64,000 nucleotides of DNA from an uncultured Synechococcus sp. (GTDB lineage Bacteria; Cyanobacteriota; Cyanobacteriia; Phormidesmidales; Phormidesmidaceae), in contig CALDSK010000067.1 of NCBI GenBank assembly GCA_937911865.1, positions 1-64,000 on the forward strand. The letters run 5' to 3'. The notes beneath the pieces were generated by a model that was not told where the DNA came from, ran no database searches, and was given only the letters and a program-made list of their open reading frames with translations. Both the position numbers and the translations under genes were made by a program. Below, piece after piece: positions 47,320 through 57,397 of this stretch (within the stretch, counting starts at the first letter, position 1; every line of letters starts with the position of its first letter).

Positions 47320-49401
47320 ATGGCAAATCGACTGGCTCACAGCAGCAGCCTGTATTTGAGAAAGCACGCTGAGAATCCGGTGGACTGGTGGCCCTGGTGC
47401 GACGAGGCGCTTGCGCAGGCAAAGACAGACAATAAGCCGATTTTTCTATCGATTGGCTACTCTAGCTGCCACTGGTGCACGGTGATGGAAGGAGAAGCCT
47501 TTTCAGATACGGAGATTGCGAGCTATCTGAATGACTACTTTCTGCCAATCAAGGTCGATCGAGAAGAGCGCCCTGACATTGACAGCATTTACATGCAGGC
47601 GCTGCAAATGATTACGGGGCAGGGCGGCTGGCCACTCAATATATTTTTAACGCCCGATGACCGGGTGCCTTTTTACGGCGGGACTTATTTCTCAGTGGAG
47701 GCGCGCTATGGTCGGCCCAGATTTTTGCAGATATTGGAAGCGCTGCGATCGCAATACGACAACGCCCCGGACAAAGTCGCCCAGGTAAGATCTCAAATAC
47801 TTGGCGGCCTTCAGCAATCAGCACAGCTCGCCGCAGGTGATTTAAACGCAGCGGATCTAAATGCGGGAATTTACGCTTGCGCTAAAACACTCATGCCCTT
47901 CGATACGGGCAACCGGTTTCCGATGATTCCCTATGTCAGGCTGGTGCTGCAGGGCGATCGATTGCTCGACCACAGCGCAGCAGATGACGCGGCAAATGCG
48001 CCAATCGACGGATGGCACCTTGCCCATCAGCGCGCACTCAGCCTGGTAAAAGGCGGCATCTTTGATCACGTGGCGGGTGGCTTTCATCGCTATACCGTCG
48101 ATCCAACCTGGACGGTGCCCCACTTTGAAAAGATGCTCTACGACAATGGGCTGATACTAGAGTTTTTAGCAGAGTACCAGCTGAGCGGCCAGAAGATTCC
48201 CGCGATTGAGCGCGCAGTCGATAAAACGGTGGCATGGCTGAAGCGAGAGATGCGATCGCCTGCTGGATTCTTCTACGCCGCTCAAGACGCTGACAGTTTT
48301 ACCAGTGAGGATGCGCTCGAACCTGAAGAAGGCGACTTTTACGTTTGGGCCTACGCAGAGCTGGCCAAGCTGCTCAGCGAGACCCAGCTGAGTGAGCTGG
48401 CTGCCGCCTTTACGCTCACCGAAGCAGGAAATTTTGAAGGCAAAAACGTTCTACAGCGAACCGAAAGTGGTGTACTTAGTGAATCAATAGAAACCGCGCT
48501 AGACAAGCTGTTTAGATTACGCTACGGGGCTTTTGAGCACGACACGCCACTGTTTGAACCGGCTGTAGATGCGCAAATGGCGAAGGGCAAAATATGGCCT
48601 GGTAGGCGCATTCCACCCGTTACTGATACCAAAATGATCGTGGCTTGGAATGCCCTGATGATTTCAGGACTGGCGAAGGCGGCAGTCGCTTTCCAGCGGA
48701 AAGACTATCTGGTGCTTGCGATTGAAACCGCTGGCTACATTCAGCAATACCAGCAGGTTGGCGATACGCTGTATCGACTGAACTACGATGGCGAGGTTGC
48801 GGTGGCAGCGCAGGCCGAGGACTATGCGCTGCTGATTAAGGCCCTGCTAGATATTCAGCAGGCCTGCTTGAGCTTTGCAGACTATGTGCCGATGGCAGCG
48901 GATTGGTTAGAAAGTGCGATCGCGCTTCAAACCCAGTTTGACGACAGGCTTGGCAGCGAGCAAGGGGGCTATATTAACGCCACCAGCGAGCAATTGATTG
49001 TGCAAGAGCGTAACTATCAAGACAGCGCGGTGCCTTCTGCCAATGGTGCTGCCGTGGTATCACTGGTCCGACTGTTCTTGCTTACCGAAAATCTGGATTA
49101 TTTCACGCAGGCAGAAAAGACATTACAGGCTTTTAGCACCGTCATCGAGAAAGCGCCGCGAGCCTGTCCTAGCCTGCTGAGCGGATTAGATTGGTTTATC
49201 CATCCCACCCTGATTCGCACAAGCGCAGAGCAGCTGGATTATCTATCGCAGCAGCGTTTGCCTACGGCGGTGGTTCGCGCAGAAGATAGTTTGCCCTCTG
49301 GAACTGTCGGGTTAGTGTGCAAAGGGCTCAGCTGTCAGCAGCCTGCAACTTCTATAGACATGATGCTCACGCAAATCAAACAAAGTCAGAAATTTGGGTG
49401 A
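47320..49401 (+). CDS. Thioredoxin-domain protein, DUF255 (YyaL/SSP411-like)
   Basis: 693 residues. An N-terminal thioredoxin-like DUF255 domain (about 5-165) with the pair Cys50-x2-Cys53 in '[14 protein letters not shown]' and '[10 protein letters not shown]'. The larger C-terminal part has an (alpha/alpha) barrel like glycoside hydrolases/epimerases ('[25 protein letters not shown]', in pieces, and '[10 protein letters not shown]'). The function of the family is unsettled. It is cytoplasmic by the lack of a signal peptide. Start ATG at 47320 with AGACTC upstream, no good Shine-Dalgarno. Confidence 0.92.
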   Translation: MANRLAHSSSLYLRKHAENPVDWWPWCDEALAQAKTDNKPIFLSIGYSSCHWCTVMEGEAFSDTEIASYLNDYFLPIKVDREERPDIDSIYMQALQMITGQGGWPLNIFLTPDDRVPFYGGTYFSVEARYGRPRFLQILEALRSQYDNAPDKVAQVRSQILGGLQQSAQLAAGDLNAADLNAGIYACAKTLMPFDTGNRFPMIPYVRLVLQGDRLLDHSAADDAANAPIDGWHLAHQRALSLVKGGIFDHVAGGFHRYTVDPTWTVPHFEKMLYDNGLILEFLAEYQLSGQKIPAIERAVDKTVAWLKREMRSPAGFFYAAQDADSFTSEDALEPEEGDFYVWAYAELAKLLSETQLSELAAAFTLTEAGNFEGKNVLQRTESGVLSESIETALDKLFRLRYGAFEHDTPLFEPAVDAQMAKGKIWPGRRIPPVTDTKMIVAWNALMISGLAKAAVAFQRKDYLVLAIETAGYIQQYQQVGDTLYRLNYDGEVAVAAQAEDYALLIKALLDIQQACLSFADYVPMAADWLESAIALQTQFDDRLGSEQGGYINATSEQLIVQERNYQDSAVPSANGAAVVSLVRLFLLTENLDYFTQAEKTLQAFSTVIEKAPRACPSLLSGLDWFIHPTLIRTSAEQLDYLSQQRLPTAVVRAEDSLPSGTVGLVCKGLSCQQPATSIDMMLTQIKQSQKFG

Positions 49402-49446
49402 GCTACTGCTAAATTGATCGAAACTCGGACAAAACTCAGGCGCTAG

Positions 49447-49983
49447 CTAGCTAGCTTCAAGTCGATCTATTCGCCCGCTGTTATTTGCCAACTGCATCAG
49501 CAAAGCGCGAATGGCTTCATTTTGCGCCGTCACTTGCAGATGCCACTCTCTTCTATTTGCTTCGTCCACTCGCCGTCGCTCTTCTCGCGCAGCTTCATCC
49601 GCTAGACGCTGCGCTTCTCTTTCGGCAGCAGCTCTTTGTCGGTCGGCTCTCGCTTCTACCAACAAAATCTCAAAGCGAGCTTCGTTTTCAGCAGATTTTT
49701 GGCGCCGCGCTTCAGCTGATTCAGCTAAGCGCTCCGTTGTCTAAGACAACCTATCCATCAGCTGAGCAAGGCTGTTAATGCTTTGCTGATTTTGCTGTCC
49801 CATGTGCTCCATAACCTCAGTTATTCGCAGGAATCTCCGCTCATACCGTAAATCCCGGTGATTCCCTGACTCGACCATTTGCAAAACTCGCTGACTCACC
49901 GCATCAACCGCAGGGATAAGCACATCCAGCGCTTTAGTATTGCTTGCACATAGCGCTTCAACCTGATCTAAACGGTCAGTCAT
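49447..49983 (-). pseudogene. Coiled-coil protein gene interrupted by an in-frame TAG
   Basis: On the minus strand codons 1-80 (49983-49744) read MTDRLDQVEALC... up to 'LMDRLS', then TAG (49743-49741). The same frame continues for 97 more codons (from TTERLAES) with the same Arg/Ala/Glu coiled-coil composition, to a second TAG at 49449-49447. The lower part has no ATG start, so the two are best read as one gene of 178 sense codons plus the internal stop. Whether the stop is real, a recent mutation, or read through cannot be said. The function is unknown; the family has an N-terminal 'MTDRL..VE.L' start and long charged helices. Confidence 0.7.
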
Positions 49984-50032
49984 CGTTTTCTTATCCTCAA
50001 GGTGTCTTGTAGATCTCTACAAAAGTCCTCCC

Positions 50033-51211
50033 CTACGCCGCTGCGAAGCGAATTTTGAGGTAGTCGTCTTCCATCTTAGCGCCCGCAGGATTGAGGGCAG
50101 CTAGCGCTTGAGGCAGCACCAGATTACGGCGATGGTTGCCAATGCGAATATTCAGTTCATCAGCGGTTTTACTCAGCTCTACCTGGTCTTTTGGAATGCC
50201 TGGCAGATACACTTCTAGGCTGTAATCATTATTCTGCTGAACAACGCGCAAAGTGGTTTCCTTGTAGTAAACCTGAGCGGGGTCCTCATCACCGTACAGG
50301 GTTTCTTTCAGGCGATTGAGCGCATCAATGCCACACATTTCCTCAGAATACAGCGGGACTTCTTTCACGGGCAGCGGATGAAAGTTGGAATGGATTTGCG
50401 CTTTATAGATTGACTGCTGATCTTTCCAGCGCTGGAAGAACGGATCGCTCACACTCTCAGGAATAATGCGATTAGCGACTACCATGTCCGTTCCAACGTT
50501 GTACAGACTCAGGTAAGCATGCGCTCTGAGTGATTCTTTGATCACCATCTTTTCTGGGTTAGTCACTAGCCGTACCGAAGTGATGGTGGGGTCAGCCAAA
50601 ATTTTCTCTAGCGCCTCTAGCTGCTCGTAAAACTCATAGGGCGCATCCATGACCTCTTTAGTCGGCAGTGAGAAACCGGCTACCGGACGAAAAAGGGGTT
50701 CTACGAGCGGACGCAGCGCGGTAGAAACGGCCTGAAAGGGCTTGTATAGCTTGCGCATATACCAGCCGGCTACTTCGGGCAAGCTGAGCAGGCGAAGCGC
50801 GGTACCTGTGGGCGCAGAATCAATAATCAGTACGTCAAATTCAGCTTCGTCGTAATGACGCTTCATACGCACAAGGCTGAAGATTTCGTCCATGCCTGGC
50901 AAAATGGCTAGTTCTTCGGCTTCAATACCTTCTAGCCCTCTGGCCTGTAATACCTGCGTGATATAGCGTTTCACTGCGCCCCAGTTCCCTTCTAGCTCAC
51001 GCAGCGCGTCCAGCTCTGCGCCCCACAGGTTCGGCTTAAGTTCTTTAGGGTCGTGGCTCAGTTCAGTATCAAAGCTATCGGCAAGCGAGTGCGCCGGGTC
51101 TGTACTAAGGACCAGCGTTTTGTGACCCATTTCTGCACAGCGCAGACCGGTTGCTGCCGCGACGGAGGTTTTACCCACTCCGCCTTTTCCTGTCATCAAA
51201 AGTACGCGCAT
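50033..51211 (-). CDS. ArsA/Get3-like ATPase with C-terminal HSP20-like domain
   Basis: 392 residues. A deviant Walker A '[10 protein letters not shown]' (7-16) with the signature lysine, '[10 protein letters not shown]', '[17 protein letters not shown]' and a switch region match the ArsA/TRC40 family. The C-terminal 85 residues ('[18 protein letters not shown]', '[15 protein letters not shown]', '[10 protein letters not shown]') are an alpha-crystallin-like beta sandwich known in cyanobacterial and plastid ArsA proteins. It may carry tail-anchored membrane proteins or metals. The paired cysteines for arsenite are not obvious, so arsenic transport is not implied. Confidence 0.93.
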   Translation of the reverse strand: MRVLLMTGKGGVGKTSVAAATGLRCAEMGHKTLVLSTDPAHSLADSFDTELSHDPKELKPNLWGAELDALRELEGNWGAVKRYITQVLQARGLEGIEAEELAILPGMDEIFSLVRMKRHYDEAEFDVLIIDSAPTGTALRLLSLPEVAGWYMRKLYKPFQAVSTALRPLVEPLFRPVAGFSLPTKEVMDAPYEFYEQLEALEKILADPTITSVRLVTNPEKMVIKESLRAHAYLSLYNVGTDMVVANRIIPESVSDPFFQRWKDQQSIYKAQIHSNFHPLPVKEVPLYSEEMCGIDALNRLKETLYGDEDPAQVYYKETTLRVVQQNNDYSLEVYLPGIPKDQVELSKTADELNIRIGNHRRNLVLPQALAALNPAGAKMEDDYLKIRFAAA

Positions 51212-51286
51212 AGCAAACCGGCCCGTGTTTTAAGAAAGTTAACGTTCCTTTACTTTAGCGAGTTTTGTCGGGGCTTGTGAATGTTT

Positions 51287-54200
51287 TTACTCCAAAACGG
51301 CCTGACATAGGTCGCGATCACTCTCTACCGCCATGCTTGTTTCCAAATAGTTAGCCGTCCACTGGCAGCTTGTCTTCACCAATCCCTGCTCGCTAAGTAC
51401 GCTGTCCAAATTCCAAAGCACAGCCTGATTGCTTTCACCAGCAGCGATTACTGTGCGATCGCCCTCCACAAACATCGCTTCCCACACCGCCTCACCTTCA
51501 CCGGCTAGCGTTGCAACGAGCTCCCCATCGGGGGTCCAAATCTTTACCTGACCATCACCTCCAGCGGTCACCACCTGCGAGCCCTCTTCACTAAAGCGCG
51601 CAGAACGTACCTCTGCCTCGTGCCCCTCTATAGTGGTCTTCAGCTCACCGTCATCTACTGTCCAAATCCTAGCGATATTATCAAAGCCAGCCGCCGCCAC
51701 AAGCGTCCCATCAGGACTAAAGCTGGCATCGATAAAGCCGCCTTCACTGCCCTGTTGATCGCCTTTAAAGATTCTCAGGATGCGGCCTTCTACATCCCAT
51801 AGCTTCACCGTTTCATCCAAACTGGCAGAGAGTAAAAACTGGCCGTCTGGACTAAATGCCACTGAACGAACCTCACCACTATGACCAGAAAATACGTCTT
51901 TCAACTGCCCTTGCCGGTCCCATAGCCTCACTTTGTTATCAGCGCCTGCGGTCGCAATCGTTTGACCATCTGGACTAAACGCAATTTCCCAAACCGCTTT
52001 TGTATGACCGCTTAAAACGGCCTGTGGCTCTCCGTCTAAGGACCAAAGCCTGGCTGAACCGTCCCAGCTGCCGGTTGCCAGCAGCAAATCATCCGGGCTA
52101 AAGGCAGTGGTCAAAACAGCGTCCTGATGACGAAAGCGCCTCAGCAACCTGCCAGTTTTACGACTCCACACATACAGCTCTTTATCGTCGCTGGCAGCCG
52201 CTATTAACGAAGCATCTGAGTTTGCATCGATGCCAATAATGCCTGCACTGGGTCCCAAAAATCTAGTTTGCAGCGGATTAGTCAGATCCCAGACCCTGGC
52301 GGTTTTATCGGAACTGGCACTGATTATGCGTTCGCTATCGGGCGAGAATCGAACGGCCCAGACTCGGCTTTGATGGCCTCTTAAGGTATCAATCAGCTCG
52401 CCTTTAAGATTCCATAGTCGCAGCGTTTTGTCGCGACTACTGGAGACTAGCTGTTTACCGTCAGGGCTGAAGTTTATAGCCAAAACGTCGCTTTCGTGAT
52501 TCTGCAAAGTTTGGAGCTGTTCACCTGTTTCAACATTCCAGTAGCGAATGGTTGAATCGCGGCTGGCAGAAGCGAGCATACTGCCACCTGCGCTGAAGTC
52601 GATATCAACAACCGCGCCCGTATGCCCTCGGAATGTTTTAAGCAGTTCGCCGTCTCGGGACCATAGCCTAATCGACAAGTCTTCGCCTGCCGAGGCGATC
52701 GTATCGCCATCTGGGCTGATGGCAACAGCCGTTACCGGCGCGACATGACCTAAAAAGGTTTTTAGCAGGGTGCCATCTTTTCGCCAAAGCTTGACGGTGT
52801 GATCGCTGCTTCCTGAAACCAGCGTGTCATCTGTTGGTGACACGGCTACATCCGTGACCACGTCGGTATGCCCACGCAGCGTTCTGACGAGCTGTCCGTC
52901 CGCTGTCCACAGTTTGATATTGCGATCCGCGCTGGCCGAGATCAGGTGCTGTCCATCCGGGAAAAATCGCACTGCTCGGATGCGTTTCTCGTGGCCCAAT
53001 AGCGTATGCAGCAGCTGGCCATCAGCGCTCCACAGATGCACCTCCCCCCTGGCATTACCAGTGGCATAGTAGCGATTGGTAGAATCGACATCTACAGCCC
53101 AGAAGGCGCTGGGCTCTTCTAAAGTCAGTCGGTTGCGCTCAATGACATTGACCGCTGCGGTTCTAAGGATGCCATCCAAGCGATCTTGCAGTTCAGGTGC
53201 AAACTGATCGCCTAGATCTTGAAAAGACTGCTCAGCCTTGATGGCCTGCAACAGTGCATCTAATCGTTGGTCTGACGAGTAGAGCGCTTCTGCGGAGGTG
53301 GCCATCGCATTGAGCTGCGATCGCAGCGATCGCCAGTACTGCATTCGAGCAACAATGCCCAGGGTGGTTGCGATCGCCAGTGCGCCGCTGAGCGCGCCAA
53401 TAAAAATTAGCTGCTTCTGCCGCGACTGCCGCACAACCGCTAGCCGCTTCTCCACCTCCTTCAACCGAGCCGACTTCAAAACGTCTTGTGTAATCTTGCG
53501 ATCGTAGCGCTCGCTCGCCATCAAAAAGTCGTGGTCTAATTCGCCTACGCTGCGCTCTTGACTCCAGGCCTGCGCATCTTTGAGTGCTCGGCCTCGCAAC
53601 AGGCGAGAGTCATCTTTGCAGCCTGAATTAACCCAGGCACTCAGCGGCTTAGCATAGGGTCGCAGTTCACCCAGCTGCTCTCTCACCCAGCTCAAATCAA
53701 AAACGGTTTCGTAAATTTTGTTTTTGACAGACAGCCGGCCCTGATACAGACCGATCAACCCCGAAAGCAATAGCTCAAAGTGTTCTGGGCTGTCGTCGTA
53801 TGCGATCGCGCGCTCTTCTTGAGTTTGAGCCTCAACGTCTTGTTGATTAGAGGCCACCGGAATCTCACACAGGGGAATAGCGCTGGTGAGCACCGTTTCG
53901 TAAATGCCCAACAGCCTGGGGGCTTTCAGGTTGTTGCGTAAGAGGCGATCGCGAATCGTCCGTAAATGCTCTGGATCATCTTGACTTTCCCAGTGGTCAA
54001 TCACTCGCTCATACACCACCTGCTCAATCAGCGCTGTAGGAGTGTTTGAAACAGGCCCCTCTTCCCGGACGCCTGAAATATCAAGGTCTTCTAAACTTGT
54101 CTTCGTTAACCAGCACAACTTCTGCGTTAAAAAAGGCTGCCCATTGGTCCAAGCCAAAATCTCTTGTAGTAGCGCCGTCTCATCGTAGCCAAAACCTGCT

Positions 54201-54901
54201 AGCCCAGTGGCTAGCGGCCTAGCATCTTCAAAGGCCAGTCCCTTCAGCTCTATCGCCCGACCCACATTAAAAGGCGTTCGCCGCTGGTCACTAATCAAAT
54301 CTGAAGGGCTCACCACCCCAAACAAAGACCAGGTTAACCGCGCATAGGCAGAATTTTCAGCCCGCTGGTTATAGCAAAAGCGCACCAGCGCAAAAAAGTC
54401 GTCTACAGAAAAGTCCAGCGCCAGCGCACTGTCAATCTCATCGACGAAGATCAAAATATCGTCGTCGGGCATATATCGCAGCAAAATCTCTTCAATAAAC
54501 AGCCGCAGACGCTGTACCAAAGGTAAGCTTTCTTGAGCCTGCCACCACTGCTTAAAATCCAGCTTGCCACGCAGATCAAACTTCGTGAGCAGGTCCACCA
54601 CCATGCCCTTGTACCACTGCATTGGCGTAATGCGCTCACTGCCAATACCGGTCATATCTAAAGACGCACAGCGTTTACCCGCGACCGTCAGCTGCTGCTG
54701 CATCCGTACCCGCAGACTCGACTTTCCCATCTGCCGAGCATTGAAAACATAGCAATACTCTCCAGCCAGCAGCGCCTGGTACAGCGTGTCATCTGCCCGG
54801 CGCCGGATATAGCTATCCGCATCTAACCGCAGGCTGCCTCCAACTTGATAGTCAACGGCGACTGCACTTGCATCTGTAAGCAAAAAATCCACCACAGGCA
54901 T
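51287..54901 (-). CDS. AAA-like (AAA_35) NTPase with 14 WD40 repeats
   Basis: 1204 residues. Residues 15-430 form an AAA-like STAND-type NTPase with a P-loop in 'VFNARQMGKSSLR' (52-64), a Walker B 'LIFVDEIDSAL', and a winged-helix-like region. A coiled linker and a single transmembrane helix ('LIFIGALSGALAIATTLGIV', about 495-515) follow. From about 610 there are 14 WD40 repeats, each near 41 residues and ending 'LW' or 'IW', which would make two seven-bladed propellers. It is likely a membrane-anchored sensor/switch in which WD40 repeats detect a ligand. The effector is not clear. The related NTPase gene is 79 bp upstream on the same strand. Confidence 0.9.
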   Translation of the reverse strand: MPVVDFLLTDASAVAVDYQVGGSLRLDADSYIRRRADDTLYQALLAGEYCYVFNARQMGKSSLRVRMQQQLTVAGKRCASLDMTGIGSERITPMQWYKGMVVDLLTKFDLRGKLDFKQWWQAQESLPLVQRLRLFIEEILLRYMPDDDILIFVDEIDSALALDFSVDDFFALVRFCYNQRAENSAYARLTWSLFGVVSPSDLISDQRRTPFNVGRAIELKGLAFEDARPLATGLAGFGYDETALLQEILAWTNGQPFLTQKLCWLTKTSLEDLDISGVREEGPVSNTPTALIEQVVYERVIDHWESQDDPEHLRTIRDRLLRNNLKAPRLLGIYETVLTSAIPLCEIPVASNQQDVEAQTQEERAIAYDDSPEHFELLLSGLIGLYQGRLSVKNKIYETVFDLSWVREQLGELRPYAKPLSAWVNSGCKDDSRLLRGRALKDAQAWSQERSVGELDHDFLMASERYDRKITQDVLKSARLKEVEKRLAVVRQSRQKQLIFIGALSGALAIATTLGIVARMQYWRSLRSQLNAMATSAEALYSSDQRLDALLQAIKAEQSFQDLGDQFAPELQDRLDGILRTAAVNVIERNRLTLEEPSAFWAVDVDSTNRYYATGNARGEVHLWSADGQLLHTLLGHEKRIRAVRFFPDGQHLISASADRNIKLWTADGQLVRTLRGHTDVVTDVAVSPTDDTLVSGSSDHTVKLWRKDGTLLKTFLGHVAPVTAVAISPDGDTIASAGEDLSIRLWSRDGELLKTFRGHTGAVVDIDFSAGGSMLASASRDSTIRYWNVETGEQLQTLQNHESDVLAINFSPDGKQLVSSSRDKTLRLWNLKGELIDTLRGHQSRVWAVRFSPDSERIISASSDKTARVWDLTNPLQTRFLGPSAGIIGIDANSDASLIAAASDDKELYVWSRKTGRLLRRFRHQDAVLTTAFSPDDLLLATGSWDGSARLWSLDGEPQAVLSGHTKAVWEIAFSPDGQTIATAGADNKVRLWDRQGQLKDVFSGHSGEVRSVAFSPDGQFLLSASLDETVKLWDVEGRILRIFKGDQQGSEGGFIDASFSPDGTLVAAAGFDNIARIWTVDDGELKTTIEGHEAEVRSARFSEEGSQVVTAGGDGQVKIWTPDGELVATLAGEGEAVWEAMFVEGDRTVIAAGESNQAVLWNLDSVLSEQGLVKTSCQWTANYLETSMAVESDRDLCQAVLE

Positions 54902-54980
54902 ACACCTGGCTTTTTCCTAACTTACCGTATGCAAAGCGTAAAGACTCGTGCATCCTCACATTGACACAAAAGGGAAAACG

Positions 54981-56360
54981 CTACGAAAGCAACAGAGTTT
55001 TGTAGTACTTGTAATACAGCTCACTGCTGACAATAGTGTAATTGCCTGCCAGACGGGCTAGACCCATACGCTCTAGCTGGTAGGCCATCAGCGTATCAAT
55101 TTGAGCACCCCGCTCTGGATCTTTAAGCACTTCAGTAAACGCTTCACCCAGCTCAGGCTGCCGCTGCATCACTTCCCAGTGACGACGCAAATGATTGCTG
55201 TAGATACCCGACTGAGTATGGGCATCTTCTAAAATCGCGCCTAAAGTGCCGTCTCGCTCCGACAGCCAATACAGCGCCAGCTGAATTAAATAGGGATGCC
55301 CCCCCACTAACTCGTATAGATCTTGAAGCAGCTCTGCATCCACGCCTTTCTCGAAAGGAAGATCGTAGCGCTCTACAAGGGTTTTGACCTGCTCAAAGGT
55401 AAGTACGGGCAATTGAACAGACAGACCAATATTGAAAGGAGACTGAGAGATCTTAAGCGGCACATAGACCTCGGTGCTATAAGCAAGGGCCATCCGCAGC
55501 TTTTGCCACACTTTCAGTTCCATCGCCTCTTCATGCCAGGCTCTGAGCATCGGCAGAAATTCTTGCACCAGCTCCGGATGCTCAAACAGCTGATCGACTT
55601 CATCTAGCGCTAGCACAATCGGCACAGACACGCTGTTTAGTAAGTACTCTCTAAAATAAATTTTGCAGCTGATTTTATGCCCAATTTCGTCATCCCAGTA
55701 ATCGTCTAGCTTGTTTTCTACGCCTAGCTGCTGGGCTACGTTGCGACAAAACCATCGAAGAAAGCGACCTAGATCGCCCATAATGGCAGTATCGGCTTCT
55801 TGAATGTTGATCAAAACAGTGCGCGCACCCTGAGCCCTAGCGTAGGCCAACGCTCGCAGAAGTAGCGAAGTTTTACCGGTATTGCTAGGAGATTTGATAC
55901 GAAGCAATCCGCCTGGACGTGCTATTTCGCCAAAAGCCTGATCTTCGGCCGGAGGCCGAGATAAATAGAAGTCAGACTCAACGGCCAGCCCTACGCTGGG
56001 AAACGCAATCTGCGTTTTGGTTGCCTCTGTGCTCAACAAATCGCCCACCGGGGAATGAACATCGTTAGCAACGGCTGAATAATTAGGTATCGGCGCAGGC
56101 TTGAGCACCTCTTCCGACAGCTGATTCAGCACAAACCGAACATTCTTTTTAGTAACTTTCTGACCGATTGACTCTGATAAGGCACGCCACAGCTGAGCTC
56201 CCACATCGCGAATATACTCGGGGTGATATCCAACTGATTTTGCAATTTCTGGATAGAGCTGCCCCTCCCACGATTGCTTAAAAACGACCTCTTGAACGTA
56301 GCTCAAGGTCTCGGGAGCAATAGCTTGCTTGACTGCTTCTAGCGCTTCTGTTTCCGTCAT
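54981..56360 (-). CDS. AAA-like (AAA_35) NTPase with N-terminal HTH-like domain
   Basis: 459 residues. The N-terminal 85 residues ('SYVQEVVFKQSWEGQLYPEIAKSVGYHPEYIRDVGAQLW', in pieces) form a helical domain found in front of AAA-like ATPases of cyanobacteria (vWA-MoxR-associated type). The ATPase has the P-loop 'SPSNTGKTS' (158-166), 'VLINIQEADTA', 'LALDEVDQLFE', and a winged-helix end 'LARLAGNYTIVSSELYYKYYK'. Start ATG 56360. It precedes the WD40 NTPase in the same direction, and the two share an AAA fold, suggesting a linked pathway. Defence or stress signalling is possible but unproven. Confidence 0.88.
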   Translation of the reverse strand: MTETEALEAVKQAIAPETLSYVQEVVFKQSWEGQLYPEIAKSVGYHPEYIRDVGAQLWRALSESIGQKVTKKNVRFVLNQLSEEVLKPAPIPNYSAVANDVHSPVGDLLSTEATKTQIAFPSVGLAVESDFYLSRPPAEDQAFGEIARPGGLLRIKSPSNTGKTSLLLRALAYARAQGARTVLINIQEADTAIMGDLGRFLRWFCRNVAQQLGVENKLDDYWDDEIGHKISCKIYFREYLLNSVSVPIVLALDEVDQLFEHPELVQEFLPMLRAWHEEAMELKVWQKLRMALAYSTEVYVPLKISQSPFNIGLSVQLPVLTFEQVKTLVERYDLPFEKGVDAELLQDLYELVGGHPYLIQLALYWLSERDGTLGAILEDAHTQSGIYSNHLRRHWEVMQRQPELGEAFTEVLKDPERGAQIDTLMAYQLERMGLARLAGNYTIVSSELYYKYYKTLLLS

Positions 56361-56537
56361 AGGTGGGCCATCGTAGGTGAGCAGAGCCCAGCTAGGAAAA
56401 TTGGGCTTACGGCTAAGGTGAATTAATCGCCCTTATGTTACCGACATTTACCCCAAAAGTCGCCCGTGCGCTTGAAGAATAGTTGCTGTGTCTCTTACAG
56501 GTAAGATGACGCTGCAGTTGAGAGTAGAAACATGCGG

Positions 56538-57116
56538 TCACACCTTGATTTTGACCCAAACGGCGAAGCGGCTATCTGAGCGAGTGATCAGGTAGGGTAC
56601 CTGCTGCTCGCTGAGCGTCTGCGCTTTACAGTAAGCCTGCAATTGATGACAAGGCTTAAATTCTTCTACTTTTCGATATACCTGACCCTGATGGCATGCG
56701 CCGTGTAGCTGTCGCCCTTCCACAACTAGAGACACAGCCTCTATCGAAGTTTCGTCAACGATATCAGGAGCCATCGAAATAAAAGAATCATCTAGCCGCA
56801 CGCCAGCAAGTCGCATAACTGTGCGCTTTAGCTCGCAGGCAAGCTTATCTGTAAGCGCTTTTGACTGCACGGGTAGCTGAGTTTCGACGACCTCGTCTTG
56901 AGCGGAGCTGGCTTGCAGGTATGCAGCCAGCTCCTGAGTGGAGACAGCATCCAGATGCTGCAAGCTAAAGTGATTGAGCAATTGATCTAACCAGTGAGAG
57001 ACTAATCGCTCGAAGGAAGCTGGGCCAGCAGAGGCTACCGCTGAACCGGTCAACAGATCATGGCGCTGTGCTATGAAGCTGCTAACCGGTTCGCTTTCTA
57101 CAAACGCTCTTGTCAT
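56538..57116 (-). CDS. Conserved hypothetical protein
   Basis: 192 residues, soluble, with no recognisable catalytic motif. The middle is helical ('LVSHWLDQLLNHFSLQHLDAVSTQELAAYL' in parts). The end has 'YCKAQTLSEQQVPYLITRSDSRFAVWVKIKV', in pieces, probably a short beta region. I do not know the family. It lies upstream of the AAA-like pair on the same strand, 177 bp away, so a functional link is possible but not shown. Confidence 0.6.
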   Translation of the reverse strand: MTRAFVESEPVSSFIAQRHDLLTGSAVASAGPASFERLVSHWLDQLLNHFSLQHLDAVSTQELAAYLQASSAQDEVVETQLPVQSKALTDKLACELKRTVMRLAGVRLDDSFISMAPDIVDETSIEAVSLVVEGRQLHGACHQGQVYRKVEEFKPCHQLQAYCKAQTLSEQQVPYLITRSDSRFAVWVKIKV

Positions 57117-57397
57117 TTCACTTAGCTATATGGCATTGGTTACATAGCAACTGTTCGGCTGCTGGCTCAACCTTAACCGCGCCGTTAGCTTACTTGCAGT
57201 AAGAAAAGTGCTGGATTCTTGGCCTATGCGCGTCTTAAAAGTCATCTATAGCTTCTATTGAGTTGCTTAGCGTCCAAGACACTTTTGTCGGCTAAAACCG
57301 TTACATAGCAACGGGCAACCTAACTGTTCAAAAACACTTGGCTAATAACAACAGTGAAAGCGATCCATGAATCGTAGAATGCGGTCAATTACAGGCA

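Noticed and set aside
51400-53110. Regularly spaced repeats every 120-126 bp that could suggest a DNA repeat array
   Set aside because: These are the codons of the 14 WD40 repeats; the similarity is at protein level and the DNA is diverged, so not a CRISPR or satellite.
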